Shown here piece after piece: positions 54,517 to 63,450 of a stretch of DNA of 64,000 bases (position 1 is the stretch's first letter; the number at the start of each line of letters is the position of its first letter). The stretch comes from an uncultured bacterium (lineage in GTDB: Bacteria; Bacteroidota; Bacteroidia; Bacteroidales; Bacteroidaceae): contig CAMHUC010000006.1 of assembly GCA_946188155.1 (NCBI GenBank), positions 1 to 64,000 of the forward strand, given 5' to 3'. Under the pieces are notes generated by a model. It saw only the letters and a list, made by a program, of their open reading frames with translations. It had not been told where the DNA came from and made no database searches. The translations under genes were made by a program, and so were the position numbers.

Positions 54517-55371
54517 TTACTCCATGTCGTTAGCATCGGTAGCCTTCTTCGACGTGGCTGTCTTGCGTATGGCGCGCTTGCGAGTTTTCTTCTTCTCTTC
54601 AACGCCCGTCACCTTGTCTATCTTCACGCCGGCCAGCTCGGGGTCGATCATGATGCGTCCGCAATACTCGCAGACGATAATTTTCTTGTGCATCTTCACG
54701 TCGAGCTGACGCTGGGGCGGAATTTTGTTGAAACAGCCGCCGCAGGCATCACGCTGCACGTAGACGATGCCAAGCCCGTTTCGGGCATTCTTACGGATAC
54801 GCTTGAACGAGGTCAGCAGACGGGTCTCAATCTTCGACTCCAAGTCTTTCACCTTCTCTTTCAGCTTGTCCTCCTCAGCACGCGTCTCGTCCATGATCTC
54901 GTCAAGTTCGCTGCGCTTCACCTCCAAGTCCTCCTGGCGCTCGGCGATGAGGGCCCGGCTGTTATCCAAATCCTCCTTACGCTCCTCGATACGGGTGTTG
55001 GCCTCACGGATTTTCTTGTTGCACAACTCTATTTCGAGCTGTTGGAACTCGATTTCCTTCGACAGCATGTCGTACTCACGGTTGTTTTTCACCTCGTCCA
55101 GCTGAGCCTTATAGCGAGCCACGCTGGCCTCGGCATCTGAAATCTCGCCTTTCTTCTGGACTATAGCCTTCTGAAACTCGTTGATTTCATTCTGGATTTT
55201 CTCCACACGGGTGTTCAAGCCCTCGATTTCGTCTTCCAAGTCCTGAACCTCCAAGGGTAATTCGCCACGCAGGGCGCGCTTCTCGTCAATCGCCGAGAGG
55301 GCTGTCTGAAGCTGGAAGAGCGTCTTCAGCTTCTCTTCCACTGACAGGTCTGTAGGGTCTTTCTTTGCCAT
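54517..55371 (-). CDS. Coiled-coil protein with C4 zinc ribbon (DUF164-like)
   Basis: The 284-residue protein is a long antiparallel coiled coil (residues about 10-180) followed by a zinc ribbon with CxxC pairs in QRDACGGCFNKIPP and VCEYCGRIMIDPEL, the CT398/DUF164 architecture. A basic tail (KKKTRKRAIRKTATSKKA) ends it. The biochemical role is not settled in the literature I know; links to RNA metabolism or flagellar secretion have been suggested for relatives. It follows the Nif3-like gene by 86 bp, a frequently seen pairing. Confidence 0.88.
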   Translation of the reverse strand: MAKKDPTDLSVEEKLKTLFQLQTALSAIDEKRALRGELPLEVQDLEDEIEGLNTRVEKIQNEINEFQKAIVQKKGEISDAEASVARYKAQLDEVKNNREYDMLSKEIEFQQLEIELCNKKIREANTRIEERKEDLDNSRALIAERQEDLEVKRSELDEIMDETRAEEDKLKEKVKDLESKIETRLLTSFKRIRKNARNGLGIVYVQRDACGGCFNKIPPQRQLDVKMHKKIIVCEYCGRIMIDPELAGVKIDKVTGVEEKKKTRKRAIRKTATSKKATDANDME

Positions 55372-55457
55372 CTTGTTAATTTACTATTTCTGATATTTTC
55401 GATTTACGATTTCCTATTTAACGATTTTCGATTTGGCGGCAGCGAACCATCTGCTAC

Positions 55458-56243
55458 TTAAAAGTAGAGTATCGGATTGGTCGAGGTCTCTGCAATGCAG
55501 GTAGCCACCCCTGGACACTCCTGGTGGATAATCTCCTGGAATATCTCGCTTGTGAACTGCTCACTCTGGTAGTGACCAATGACACATAGCTGTATTCTCT
55601 GCTCATAGCCGAAATACTGATGATAGTGCATCTCGCCGGTGATGAAAGCATCAGCCCCACTGGCCACCGCTTCGTCGAGTAAGAAGTCCCCCGCGCCGCC
55701 GCAAATGGCCACTTTGGCTATCTGCCGTCGCAGCAGCTCGTTGCACATAGCACACTCCACACCGAAAGCCTTCTTCACGGCAAGCACAAAGTCGCAAGCC
55801 ACCATCGGCTCCTTCAGCAGTCCTACCACTCCACTGCCGGCCTCAATACCGCCCACAGTCTTCTGGGCCATGAACTCTACGCCCTGGAGGCCAAGTTTCT
55901 CAGCAATCTTGAAATTCACACCGTTACGCGCATTGTCCATATTGGTATGCATCGAAATCACGCAGACGCGCTTCTCGATGGCCTTCATCACCGTACGCTG
56001 CACGTCGGTCAGGTCGCTGATGGTTTTCAAGCCACGGAATAACAGCGGGTGATGCGACACAATCAGGTTGCACCCCCTGCGGACGGCCTCTTCGACAATG
56101 CGCTCGGTCACGTCCAGACACAATAATGCCCCTGAAACCTCCGTCTCTGTCAGTCCTACCTGCAGGCCAGCATTATCCCAGCTTTCCTGCAAGGGCAGAG
56201 GCGCGAATCGTTCAAGGGCGCATAGCACTTCCTTTATTTTCAC
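55458..56243 (-). CDS. Nif3-like dinuclear metal-centre protein
   Basis: This 261-residue protein belongs to the NIF3/YbgI family of ring-shaped hexamers (also called GTP cyclohydrolase 1 type 2-like). Metal-binding motifs are visible: SWDNAGLQVG, LIVSHHPLLFRGLK, VISMHTNMDNARNGVN and the late GEMHYHQYF. The GTG start gives VKIKEVLCAL; a TAACTTTG box (56249-56256) ends only 5 bp upstream, so the mRNA would be nearly leaderless. A longer reading from 56294 would cross the promoter. Confidence 0.88.
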   Translation of the reverse strand: MKIKEVLCALERFAPLPLQESWDNAGLQVGLTETEVSGALLCLDVTERIVEEAVRRGCNLIVSHHPLLFRGLKTISDLTDVQRTVMKAIEKRVCVISMHTNMDNARNGVNFKIAEKLGLQGVEFMAQKTVGGIEAGSGVVGLLKEPMVACDFVLAVKKAFGVECAMCNELLRRQIAKVAICGGAGDFLLDEAVASGADAFITGEMHYHQYFGYEQRIQLCVIGHYQSEQFTSEIFQEIIHQECPGVATCIAETSTNPILYF

Positions 56244-56326
56244 GGCTGCAAAGTTACAAAGAAAAAACGACACGGCCTCCACCATTCGCGACAATTAAGA
56301 GTTTTTAACTTCAAGATAGTGTCCGG

Positions 56327-57073
56327 GTAACTGCTCAGTCATATACACCCAACCTGCTCTTTAAGGACAAAAATCTTCAAAAATCTGGCAAAAATGCCAA
56401 GAAATACATCTTAGAGTATAGCCGGATTATAGATTTTCGTTGGATTTTTGAAGATTTTTGTCCCAAAGAAAGCATGACTGAATTGTTACGTGTCCGGAAT
56501 AGGCGATGCGAAAGTAGGACGAAAGTAGAAAAGTAGGAAAGTAGGAAAGTAGGAAAGTGGACATAAAGGTATTTCATGGGGCTGAAAGCATAGTAAGCAT
56601 AGTATTTATTATCATTACATATTACCATACATTATTATATATTAATATGTATTAACAATTAATATATACTTAAAAAGTCTCTCTTCCTCACTTCGAAAAT
56701 AGCTTCTTGTCCACTTTCCTACTTTCCTACTTTTCTACTTTCCCTGGTCGAGGAATTAAAATTTGTTTACACGCCGCCATCTCCTACCCGATGCCAGAAA
56801 TGCGCCCATCCAGAGCCTCCGGGCGGGTCGGGACTTTCCTCCGGGCAAGCCCCGACTTTCCTCGGAGCAAACCTCCACTTTCCTCGGAGGAAAGTCGGAG
56901 GGCGGTTTTCAGGCATTTTCAGGGGAAGCTGGCGGCATCAAAACACGGTTTGACATTTCTTTACATAACACTGAAACGGCTCTTTTGTTACGAACGTCTT
57001 AGAGAGTGAGAACAACAGCTCGTTCGCCTCTGCCTTTGGAAAGTGGATCGGGTGTATATGACTGAGCAGTTAC
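56327..57073. mobile_element. MITE-like element with nested inverted repeats
   Basis: A perfect 24-bp inverted repeat (56327-56350 and 57050-57073) encloses 747 bp without a credible gene. Inside lie a 21-bp perfect inverted repeat (56365-56385 with 56443-56463), a pair of inverted tandem arrays of AGTAGGAAA (56521-56562, four units; 56709-56742, three units) around a 146-bp AT-rich core, and a 19-bp palindrome (56877-56895). A short open frame through the arrays reads as low-complexity FLLSYFSTF and is not a gene. Confidence 0.65.
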
Positions 57074-57188
57074 TGACTCACTATTTGTTCATCAATAAAA
57101 GTTAAAGTCACGAATATATTCTATGGAATTCGCCAGAAATGAGTAATTTTGCACGATTTTTAATAATACAGGCAGACAACCTACTAGG

Positions 57189-57908
57189 ATGACAGACCTT
57201 ACAAAGGATATTCTTCATGGCTTTCGTGACGGGTTCCCCATCGCGTTAGGCTACTTTGCCGTGGCATTCTCTTTGGGTATCATTGCTGCGAAGGCAGGTC
57301 TGACAGTGCCAGAAGGTTTCCTAAGCAGTTTCTTCATTCGTGCCTCTGCGGGTGAGTACGGCGTTTATACGCTGATAGCCGTCAATGCCGCTTACGTCGA
57401 GGTGATTGCCATGTGCTTGGTGGCCAACCTTCGCTATATGCTCATGAGTGCGGCCCTCTCTCAGAAGATTGCTCCAGGCACGTCGTGGTTCCACCGCCTG
57501 CTGATGGCCTGCTGCGTCACCGACGAGGTGTTTGGCATCTCCGTTGCCCATCCCGGCTACACCCCTCCCGCCTACACCTATTCGGCAGCACTTATCTCCA
57601 CCCTGTTCTGGGCCTCCGGCTGTGCGGCAGGCATCACGGCCGGAAGTCTGTTGTCGCCCGATACGGTTGTCGCTCTGAGCATGTCGCTCTACGGCATGTT
57701 CCTTGCCATCATCATCCCTGCGGCACGCCAGCGCCGCAACGTGCTCTATACCCTCGCTGTCAGTTTTGTGCTCAGCGGCCTTTGTGCCGTTGCTCCTGTG
57801 GTGGGAGAGTGGAGCAGCGGCATGCGTACCGTTGTGCTAACCATCGTCATTTCCGCCATTGCCGCATGGCTGAGCCCCATAAACACCGATTCCGATGGAA
57901 CAGCATAA
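57189..57908 (+). CDS. azlC: AzlC-family branched-chain amino acid exporter, large subunit
   Basis: The 239-residue inner-membrane protein has the AzlC pattern: GFRDGFPIALGYFAVAFSLG near the start, SSFFIRASAGEYGVY, and helices with NLRYMLMSAALSQKI and DEVFGISVAHP. With AzlD it forms an exporter for branched-chain amino acids or analogues. A TAATTTTG box is at 57144-57151. Its stop overlaps azlD by 14 bp, so the two are co-translated. Confidence 0.9.
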   Translation: MTDLTKDILHGFRDGFPIALGYFAVAFSLGIIAAKAGLTVPEGFLSSFFIRASAGEYGVYTLIAVNAAYVEVIAMCLVANLRYMLMSAALSQKIAPGTSWFHRLLMACCVTDEVFGISVAHPGYTPPAYTYSAALISTLFWASGCAAGITAGSLLSPDTVVALSMSLYGMFLAIIIPAARQRRNVLYTLAVSFVLSGLCAVAPVVGEWSSGMRTVVLTIVISAIAAWLSPINTDSDGTA

Positions 57909-58209
57909 TATCGTATTCTACATCCTACTCGGCATCCTGGTCACCAACCTGATCAGAGTGCTGCCGATGGTACTTATCAAAGGTTCCATCAAATGCCGCT
58001 TCGTGCGTAGTTTTCTCTATTATGTGCCATACGTCACGCTGGCTGTGATGACTTTCCCGGACATGGTCATGGCAACCCCGACACCTTTGCCAGGCATCAT
58101 AGCACTCCTGGCCGGCATCATTGCTGCCTGGTTTCGCCTGGGCCTGTTTCCCGTGGCCGTTATCTGCTGTGTGATTGTATATTGTCTGTTGCGACTTGTA
58201 TATATTTAG
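57895..58209 (+). CDS. azlD: AzlD-family exporter small subunit
   Basis: The 104-residue protein with about four hydrophobic segments (FYILLGILVTNLIRVLPMVL, YVPYVTLAVMTFPDMV, PGIIALLAGIIAAWF, VAVICCVIVYCLLRL) matches the small AzlD partner of AzlC. Overlap with azlC supports a complex. A terminator hairpin follows at 58256-58288. Confidence 0.88.
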   Translation: MEQHNIVFYILLGILVTNLIRVLPMVLIKGSIKCRFVRSFLYYVPYVTLAVMTFPDMVMATPTPLPGIIALLAGIIAAWFRLGLFPVAVICCVIVYCLLRLVYI

Positions 58210-58255
58210 CGGCGACAGGTGTGATGTGCCGCCATCCCCGGGTGCGGACATGCAG

Positions 58256-58288
58256 AATCCCTGCCGGGAAAGCGTCTCGGCAGGGATT
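58256..58288. terminator. Hairpin between azlD and secG
   Basis: A perfect 11-bp stem AATCCCTGCCG/CGGCAGGGATT with an 11-nt loop between convergent genes; T-runs are weak on both sides. Confidence 0.65.
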
Positions 58289-58311
58289 CATGTGTTGCTG
58301 TGTGGAAATAC

Positions 58312-58695
58312 CTATTTAGCAGGCTTGGCTGGTGCGGCGGGAGCATTGGCAGCGGGAGCCTCGGCAGCAGGTGCTGCTGCATCTTTCTGCTGGCTTGCTC
58401 CAAAGCCCGGCAGGTTATTGGGATTAGTGGCGGGAACCTCGATGCCCTCCATCACCGAACCGGAACTGGTGGCCTGAGGAGCTACGTAGGCGCAGAGCAC
58501 GCTGATGACCACCATAGCGGCAGCGAGCCCCCATGTGGTTTTTTCGATGAAGTCGGTAGTCTTGCGGACACCGCCAATCTGATTGTAGGACGAGAAGTTG
58601 GAAGCCAAGCCTCCGCCCTTAGACTCCTGGATGAGCACGATGCCAATCATGAGCACGGCTACCACGACAATGAGAATTACTAATAATGTGTACAT
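58312..58695 (-). CDS. secG: Preprotein translocase subunit SecG
   Basis: The 127-residue SecG has its two membrane helices (LLVILIVVVAVLMIGIVLIQ and TTWGLAAAMVVISVLCAYVA) linked by the conserved QESKGGGLASNF loop. An Ala/Pro-rich tail of about 45 residues is typical of Bacteroidetes forms. It assists SecYE in export. The gene is downstream of the TPR-like gene with a 5-bp gap, in the same operon as the lptE-containing gene. Confidence 0.93.
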   Translation of the reverse strand: MYTLLVILIVVVAVLMIGIVLIQESKGGGLASNFSSYNQIGGVRKTTDFIEKTTWGLAAAMVVISVLCAYVAPQATSSGSVMEGIEVPATNPNNLPGFGASQQKDAAAPAAEAPAANAPAAPAKPAK

Positions 58696-58700
58696 CTTTT

Positions 58701-59471
58701 TTACCTTTTATTTTTATTGTTGTTTATAATCAACTTCTCTAAGAAGCGTATTTGGTCTGCAAAGTAAGCATTTTTTTTCGGAAATTGCAAACTTAATCGC
58801 TGAATAATTTCTAATGCTTGCGAATATCTGCCCTGTTTTATGTAAATTCGGGCAAGAGTCTCCGTGAAATAGCCTTCCTCGGTGACATTTTGCCCGTTGT
58901 CGGCCTTTTCTTCGATTGGGGGTGCGTATTCGGGTTCTTCCTTGAGCACGATGCGCCCTTTGTCACTATTTATGAATGAGTCTATCAACTGTTGCCCCTT
59001 CATCTGCGGTATTTCTTCTACAGGCTCGTCACCCTCGTCCTCCGTCTCGAGCAGATAGGCCACATAGTCGACAGCTGCATCGGCGGGTGTCGGTTTCCGG
59101 TGTTTCTTCTCCGTGGACGCTTCGTCAGCCTTGGGGATAGAGTCGAGGAAAGTGTCGATGAGCGACAGGGTGCGCGATTCCTGATCCGTGGCTTTTGGAT
59201 GAGCGGCCGGAGCATTCTGGCTGTCTTCGGCGCGGAGGGTGTAGTGGGCTGCCTCAATCATCTGGAAGAGCACGCGGCGGTCGGTGATGTAGATGGCAGC
59301 ACGGCGCAGCTCTTCGTCGAAGGTAGGGTCGTGCAGCAGGTAGAGGTTTTGCAGCATCAGCAGTCGTGCCGTCTGGAAGTACGGATAGAGAGCCAGCAGC
59401 GACCTCAGTTCGTAGAGTGTGTCGCGATCCAGGCGCTCGGGGTGGCTTATCAGTTCCGTTATTTCCATCAT
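58701..59471 (-). CDS. TPR-like hypothetical protein of the lptE-secG operon
   Basis: The 256-residue protein (MMEITELISHPERLDRDTLY) is soluble and helical, with a start resembling other Bacteroidales tetratricopeptide-like proteins (LRSLLALYPYFQTARLLMLQ) and a single recognisable TPR near the end (TETLARIYIKQGRYSQALEI). The middle is acidic and probably disordered. No catalytic motif is visible. It stands between the LptE-containing gene (gap 36 bp) and secG (gap 5 bp), suggesting an envelope-biogenesis connection. Confidence 0.8.
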   Translation of the reverse strand: MMEITELISHPERLDRDTLYELRSLLALYPYFQTARLLMLQNLYLLHDPTFDEELRRAAIYITDRRVLFQMIEAAHYTLRAEDSQNAPAAHPKATDQESRTLSLIDTFLDSIPKADEASTEKKHRKPTPADAAVDYVAYLLETEDEGDEPVEEIPQMKGQQLIDSFINSDKGRIVLKEEPEYAPPIEEKADNGQNVTEEGYFTETLARIYIKQGRYSQALEIIQRLSLQFPKKNAYFADQIRFLEKLIINNNKNKR

Positions 59472-59507
59472 TATCTCTGTAACCTGTAGACGCTCAGCTT
59501 CGAACAA

Positions 59508-61265
59508 TCACCAGTTAGCCACGGTGGCATTGAATATCTGGTCGCAGATGTCCTTGATCATCTGCGTGACGAGGTCCTCCTGGACTGAGCTGAGCGACTG
59601 TCGCGAGTCAAACGATTTCTGGGCTGTAAACTGCTGCTCAAAATCTTCATCATGTTTCTTGTTGTTGGTGAACCTGACGTTGACGGTCATCGACAGTTCC
59701 GTCTGCGCCGAGTAGCCCTCGGCCGAGACCGATTTGTTACGCTGGTCGTAGCGTGTGATTTCGCCTTCGATTTTCAAGTCACCATTGCGTTTCACCTGTA
59801 TCAGACGGGTGTTGCGCCCAAAGATGTCCTTGATTTCATTGTTGAAGATAGGTCCCATAGGGCCCCATACGTATGTTGACCTGACGGGGAATTCTGCTAT
59901 TTGTATGGTCTTAGTCTTCGAATAGTCGATGCTTGCCCCGTTGAACTTATAGCTGACGGAACAGGAGGTGAAGAGGAAGGAGGGAAGAACGATCAGGCAT
60001 AGTGCGCACAGAGCAGCCAGCCCGTATTGCTTGAGTCTGCGGTAGAGTGTCCGGTCGCTGATGCCCAGTTCCTGTGCTGCCTTCTTGCGGTTGCCGTTGT
60101 TGCGTTCGAGTGCTTTTTCGAGCATGGTTTTGCTCAAGTCGTTGAGGTTGAGGTTCTCCAGTTCGTGCTCCGGTTCCACATATTCTTCGGCCTCGGCGTC
60201 TTCCAGTGCGGGGATGTAGGGTGGCTCAGTGGAGCATGGCTGTGCAGCTGCCGGTTGATAGGGAGCCAGCTGTGTGGCGGGCAGCGGGGCCTTCGTACTG
60301 GCTGCCGTGCCGTTTCTGACTTCTTCCAGCTGTTTCTTCAGGTCTCCCATTTCCCTGCGCATGTCGTTGACGTTTCCACGCAGTTCGAAGAGAATCTTGT
60401 ATAGAATCTCGCGCTCATTGTCGAAACTGCGGTCGGCTCCCTCGTGCGGTATGGTAGCCAGCTGTGTCGACTCGGTGTCTTGTGGTATGAAGCGTGAGAG
60501 GATTTCCGGCGTAATGCTGCGTTCTGTGGAGAGTATGCTAATCTGCTCGGTGATGTTCTTCAGCTGCCTGACGTTGCCTGGCCACTTGTAGCGCATGAGC
60601 ATCTGCTTGGCATCCTCGGTGAGCACCACGCGGTCCATTCTGTACTTCTCAGCCATCTGCAAGGCAAAGAGGCGGAAGAGCAGGACGATGTCCTGTCCGC
60701 GCTCCCTGAGTGGGGGCATCTGTATGGGTATGGAGTTGAGCCGGTAGTAGAGGTCTTCGCGAAAGCGGCCCTCGCTGATAGCCTTACGGATATTGACGTT
60801 GGTGGCCGCCACAATACGCACGTCGGTCTTACGGATGTCCGTCCCTCCCACGGGGATGTACTCTCCCGTCTCGAGCACGCGCAACAGTCTGGCCTGCGTG
60901 GCCAGGGGCAGTTCTCCCACCTCGTCGAGGAAGAGGGTGCCCTTGTTGGCCACGCCGAAGTAGCCCGGCGAGTCGTTGATGGCTCCTGTGAACGAACCCT
61001 TTACGTGTCCGAAGAGTTCCGAGTCGATGGTTCCTTCGGGGATGGATCCGCAGTTGATGGCGAAATATTTCTCTCGGCGCCGCGGCGAGTTGTCGTGGAT
61101 GATGCGAGGCACAATCTCCTTTCCTACACCACTCTCACCAATGATGAGCACACTGAGATCGGTCGGCGCTACCTGCAAGGCCACGTCGAGCACATGGTTC
61201 AGCGCCTCGCAGTTGCCCACGATATTATAGCGCTGTTTGATGGCTTGAAGTTCTGTTGTCTTCAT
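59508..61265 (-). CDS. Sigma54-activator fused in frame to LptE-like lipoprotein
   Basis: Residues 1-400 are a sigma54-type AAA+ activator without receiver domain: Walker A GESGVGKE (43-50), GSFTGA loop, Walker B GTLFLDEVGELPL, arginine-finger region FREDLYYRLNSIPI, GNVRQLKN, and a Fis-type HTH at about 385-412 (AQELGISDRTLYRRLKQYGL). Without any stop the frame continues into a hydrophobic stretch and lipobox ending in TSC (Cys435) and then a 150-residue LptE-like LPS-assembly lipoprotein (SVSYKFNGASIDYSKTKTIQ). The two are normally separate neighbours. There is no ATG between them. Either a true fusion, internal initiation, or a lost stop codon explains it. MKTTELQ is the chosen start. Confidence 0.8.
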   Translation of the reverse strand: MKTTELQAIKQRYNIVGNCEALNHVLDVALQVAPTDLSVLIIGESGVGKEIVPRIIHDNSPRRREKYFAINCGSIPEGTIDSELFGHVKGSFTGAINDSPGYFGVANKGTLFLDEVGELPLATQARLLRVLETGEYIPVGGTDIRKTDVRIVAATNVNIRKAISEGRFREDLYYRLNSIPIQMPPLRERGQDIVLLFRLFALQMAEKYRMDRVVLTEDAKQMLMRYKWPGNVRQLKNITEQISILSTERSITPEILSRFIPQDTESTQLATIPHEGADRSFDNEREILYKILFELRGNVNDMRREMGDLKKQLEEVRNGTAASTKAPLPATQLAPYQPAAAQPCSTEPPYIPALEDAEAEEYVEPEHELENLNLNDLSKTMLEKALERNNGNRKKAAQELGISDRTLYRRLKQYGLAALCALCLIVLPSFLFTSCSVSYKFNGASIDYSKTKTIQIAEFPVRSTYVWGPMGPIFNNEIKDIFGRNTRLIQVKRNGDLKIEGEITRYDQRNKSVSAEGYSAQTELSMTVNVRFTNNKKHDEDFEQQFTAQKSFDSRQSLSSVQEDLVTQMIKDICDQIFNATVANW

Positions 61266-61328
61266 TTGGCTGACAAAATTACACATTATTTTTGAATAAA
61301 CTGCAATTTTGGCAGAAATTAACTTGAA

Positions 61329-62333
61329 TCATGCAGCTTTCTTATCAAATTTGATGAGCAAGAGGCCCAGTGCAGTCCAAAACAGTTCCCTCACTCTCAC
61401 GAGCAGTGCCACGAAGATTCCTGCCCGTGCTGTCATGCTGAGGCCTTCGGTCGACATGACGAAGCCACCCTCGCGGCCTCCCAGCTGCAGAGGCATGAAG
61501 AAGAGCATGTTGGCAAAGAGGGTTGTGTAGGAGTAGATGATGATACACTGGGTGATTCTCACCTCTGGCATGATGACCAGCAGTATGAAGAATATCTCGA
61601 GGGTGGAGAGCAGCCGGCAGTTGAACTCCAGGAACACGGCAGCCATAAAGGTGCGCGGGTTCTGGTTGTGCAGGGCTGCTATCTGTCGGTCTATCTCGCT
61701 GAGTTTGTCGCTGTTGCGCTCGAAGAAGGGCTTTGCCCATCGCTTCAGCAGCGGCACGTGCCGCAGTATGTTCATGCCAGTCTTGGCGATGCCTTTCTTA
61801 TAGCCCCGGATGAAGAACCAGATAGCCGTGATGCAGACTATCGAGATCACGGAGAGCACGATGTAGCTCAGGGGCGTCATCACCTCTGTCAGTATGTAGA
61901 GAGGAACGGTGAGCAGCCATATCCAGAAGTGGCTGTAGATGTGGGTCATCACGTAGAGAATGACCGACGACGACGCCCGCTGTGTCCCTATCTTCGGCGA
62001 TAGCGACATGATGCGGTACGGCTCGCCGCCCATCAGTCCTCCGGGGGTGGCATAGTTGAGGGCGAAGGCCGAGACGGTGATTTTGTAGAGCCACCAGAAC
62101 GACACCTTGTTCTTTCGGCATACGTTGTGCTCATTGCCGATACTGTCGATGATGAGGTACCACGAGCCCGTGTTGAGTATATAGAGGCCTGCCCAGAGCA
62201 GTATGACGGCCAGGAACCAGTAGCCTGCATGCGTCACTCCCTCCCAAACCTGGGAGAAGTCGAGCTGGGTGGCCATAACGATCAGGACGAGCAGTCCAAA
62301 GATGAAAAAGGCGTTCTGATACTTGCTCTTCAT
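61329..62333 (-). CDS. LPG-synthase-TM/flippase-like membrane protein
   Basis: The 334-residue inner-membrane protein has about 8 hydrophobic helices and the pattern of the lysylphosphatidylglycerol synthase transmembrane family (UPF0104/AglD-like): ALNYATPGGLMGGEPYRIMS with the conserved glycine/proline loop, and a late FMPLQLGGREGGFVMSTEGL. Members are thought to flip or modify lipids. The catalytic MprF transferase domain is absent. It follows pdxA by 3 bp. Confidence 0.85.
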   Translation of the reverse strand: MKSKYQNAFFIFGLLVLIVMATQLDFSQVWEGVTHAGYWFLAVILLWAGLYILNTGSWYLIIDSIGNEHNVCRKNKVSFWWLYKITVSAFALNYATPGGLMGGEPYRIMSLSPKIGTQRASSSVILYVMTHIYSHFWIWLLTVPLYILTEVMTPLSYIVLSVISIVCITAIWFFIRGYKKGIAKTGMNILRHVPLLKRWAKPFFERNSDKLSEIDRQIAALHNQNPRTFMAAVFLEFNCRLLSTLEIFFILLVIMPEVRITQCIIIYSYTTLFANMLFFMPLQLGGREGGFVMSTEGLSMTARAGIFVALLVRVRELFWTALGLLLIKFDKKAA

Positions 62334-62336
62334 CGG

Positions 62337-63425
62337 CTATTGGCTTTCGGCTGTGGTGTTGGTATCCTCCTTGGCAGGCTTCTTGTCGTCGCGCTTGAAC
62401 TGGTCCTTGGGGCGTACAGCGAAGCGGGCCTTGTCGCCGTCCTCCCGCTTCTCATGGTAGAGCTTGGGCAGCGGGTTGGCCAATGGCTCGTCGTAGTCTT
62501 GGCGGTTGCGGAAGATGTCAATGGCTGCAAAGATGGCGTGGCGCATCGAGGCTGGGTCGGCTTCGCCCTTACCGGCTATTGCGAAGCAGGGGTCGTGGTC
62601 GGGTGTGGTGATGACAAAGGGAAAGCCCGTCTTCATCTTCACGCCATACTCGTTGGCAAGGGCCTTGAAGGGCACGAAGCCCTGGTCGTCGTACATGGCC
62701 AGGATGCCGTCGAAGCTGTACCTCATGTTGCTGCCGAAGAAATTCTCGGCACTGTAGGGGCCGAAAGCCTGTATGCCTTCCTCGGCCAGTGCCTCTACGG
62801 CGGGCTTGATGACGTCCTGCTCTTCTGCCCCCGGCTGGGGGTTGAGGGCGAGCACGGCTATGCGGGGGTTGCTGATGCGGAAGTCGCGCCTGAGGCTCTT
62901 GTGGAAGAGCCTTCCCTTCTCCATGATGCGCTCGCGGCTGATATTCTCTGCCACCTGCTTGAGGGGCAGACGGTTGGTGACCAGGCCGATGCGCACCTCG
63001 TCGGCAAACATCACCATCAGCGACCTGTCCTCGGGGTCGGGCTTACTGCTGGCCACTACCGGAGCCTGTACCAGCACGTCGTAGAGCCCGGCCTTCAGGT
63101 CTTCCTTGGCACGCTGCAGTGCCTTGCGGGCTGCCTCTGCCGACTCATCTGTCGCTTTTCCAAGTTCTATCTTCACCTCGTCGTCGAAGGCTGCCAGCAG
63201 GTTTAGCTGCCCGTCGCGGGCTTCCGAGGCCTCCTTGACGATGCTGTACTGCGTCGGCAGCTGCAGAGCGTTGCGATGGTAGGCAGCCACCTTGGGGTTA
63301 CCATATATAATAGGTGTACACAGCTCCAGCATCGTAGGGTCCTCAAAGGCCTTGAGAATCTCTTCGTAGCCGGTGCCGTTAGTGTCTCCGTGCGTGATAG
63401 CCACGCGAATCATTCTGTCTTCCAT
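62337..63425 (-). CDS. pdxA: PdxA homologue with degenerate active site
   Basis: The 362-residue protein matches 4-hydroxythreonine-4-phosphate dehydrogenase in fold and order (RVAITHGDTNGTGYEEILKA, IIYGNPKVAAYH, DGILAMYDDQGFVPFKALA, IAGKGEADPASM). PdxA makes the B6 precursor. Key sites differ: the segment with the first metal His (GHTE) is deleted between APVVASS and SLMVMFADE; the second (NPHAG) reads NPQPG; MYHDQG reads MYDDQG; only the third His (PDHD) is kept. A charged C-terminal tail follows. It may have lost or changed activity. The next gene is 3 bp away. Confidence 0.8.
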   Translation of the reverse strand: MEDRMIRVAITHGDTNGTGYEEILKAFEDPTMLELCTPIIYGNPKVAAYHRNALQLPTQYSIVKEASEARDGQLNLLAAFDDEVKIELGKATDESAEAARKALQRAKEDLKAGLYDVLVQAPVVASSKPDPEDRSLMVMFADEVRIGLVTNRLPLKQVAENISRERIMEKGRLFHKSLRRDFRISNPRIAVLALNPQPGAEEQDVIKPAVEALAEEGIQAFGPYSAENFFGSNMRYSFDGILAMYDDQGFVPFKALANEYGVKMKTGFPFVITTPDHDPCFAIAGKGEADPASMRHAIFAAIDIFRNRQDYDEPLANPLPKLYHEKREDGDKARFAVRPKDQFKRDDKKPAKEDTNTTAESQ

Positions 63426-63450
63426 ATTTTTATTCTAATCTTTCAGTTCT

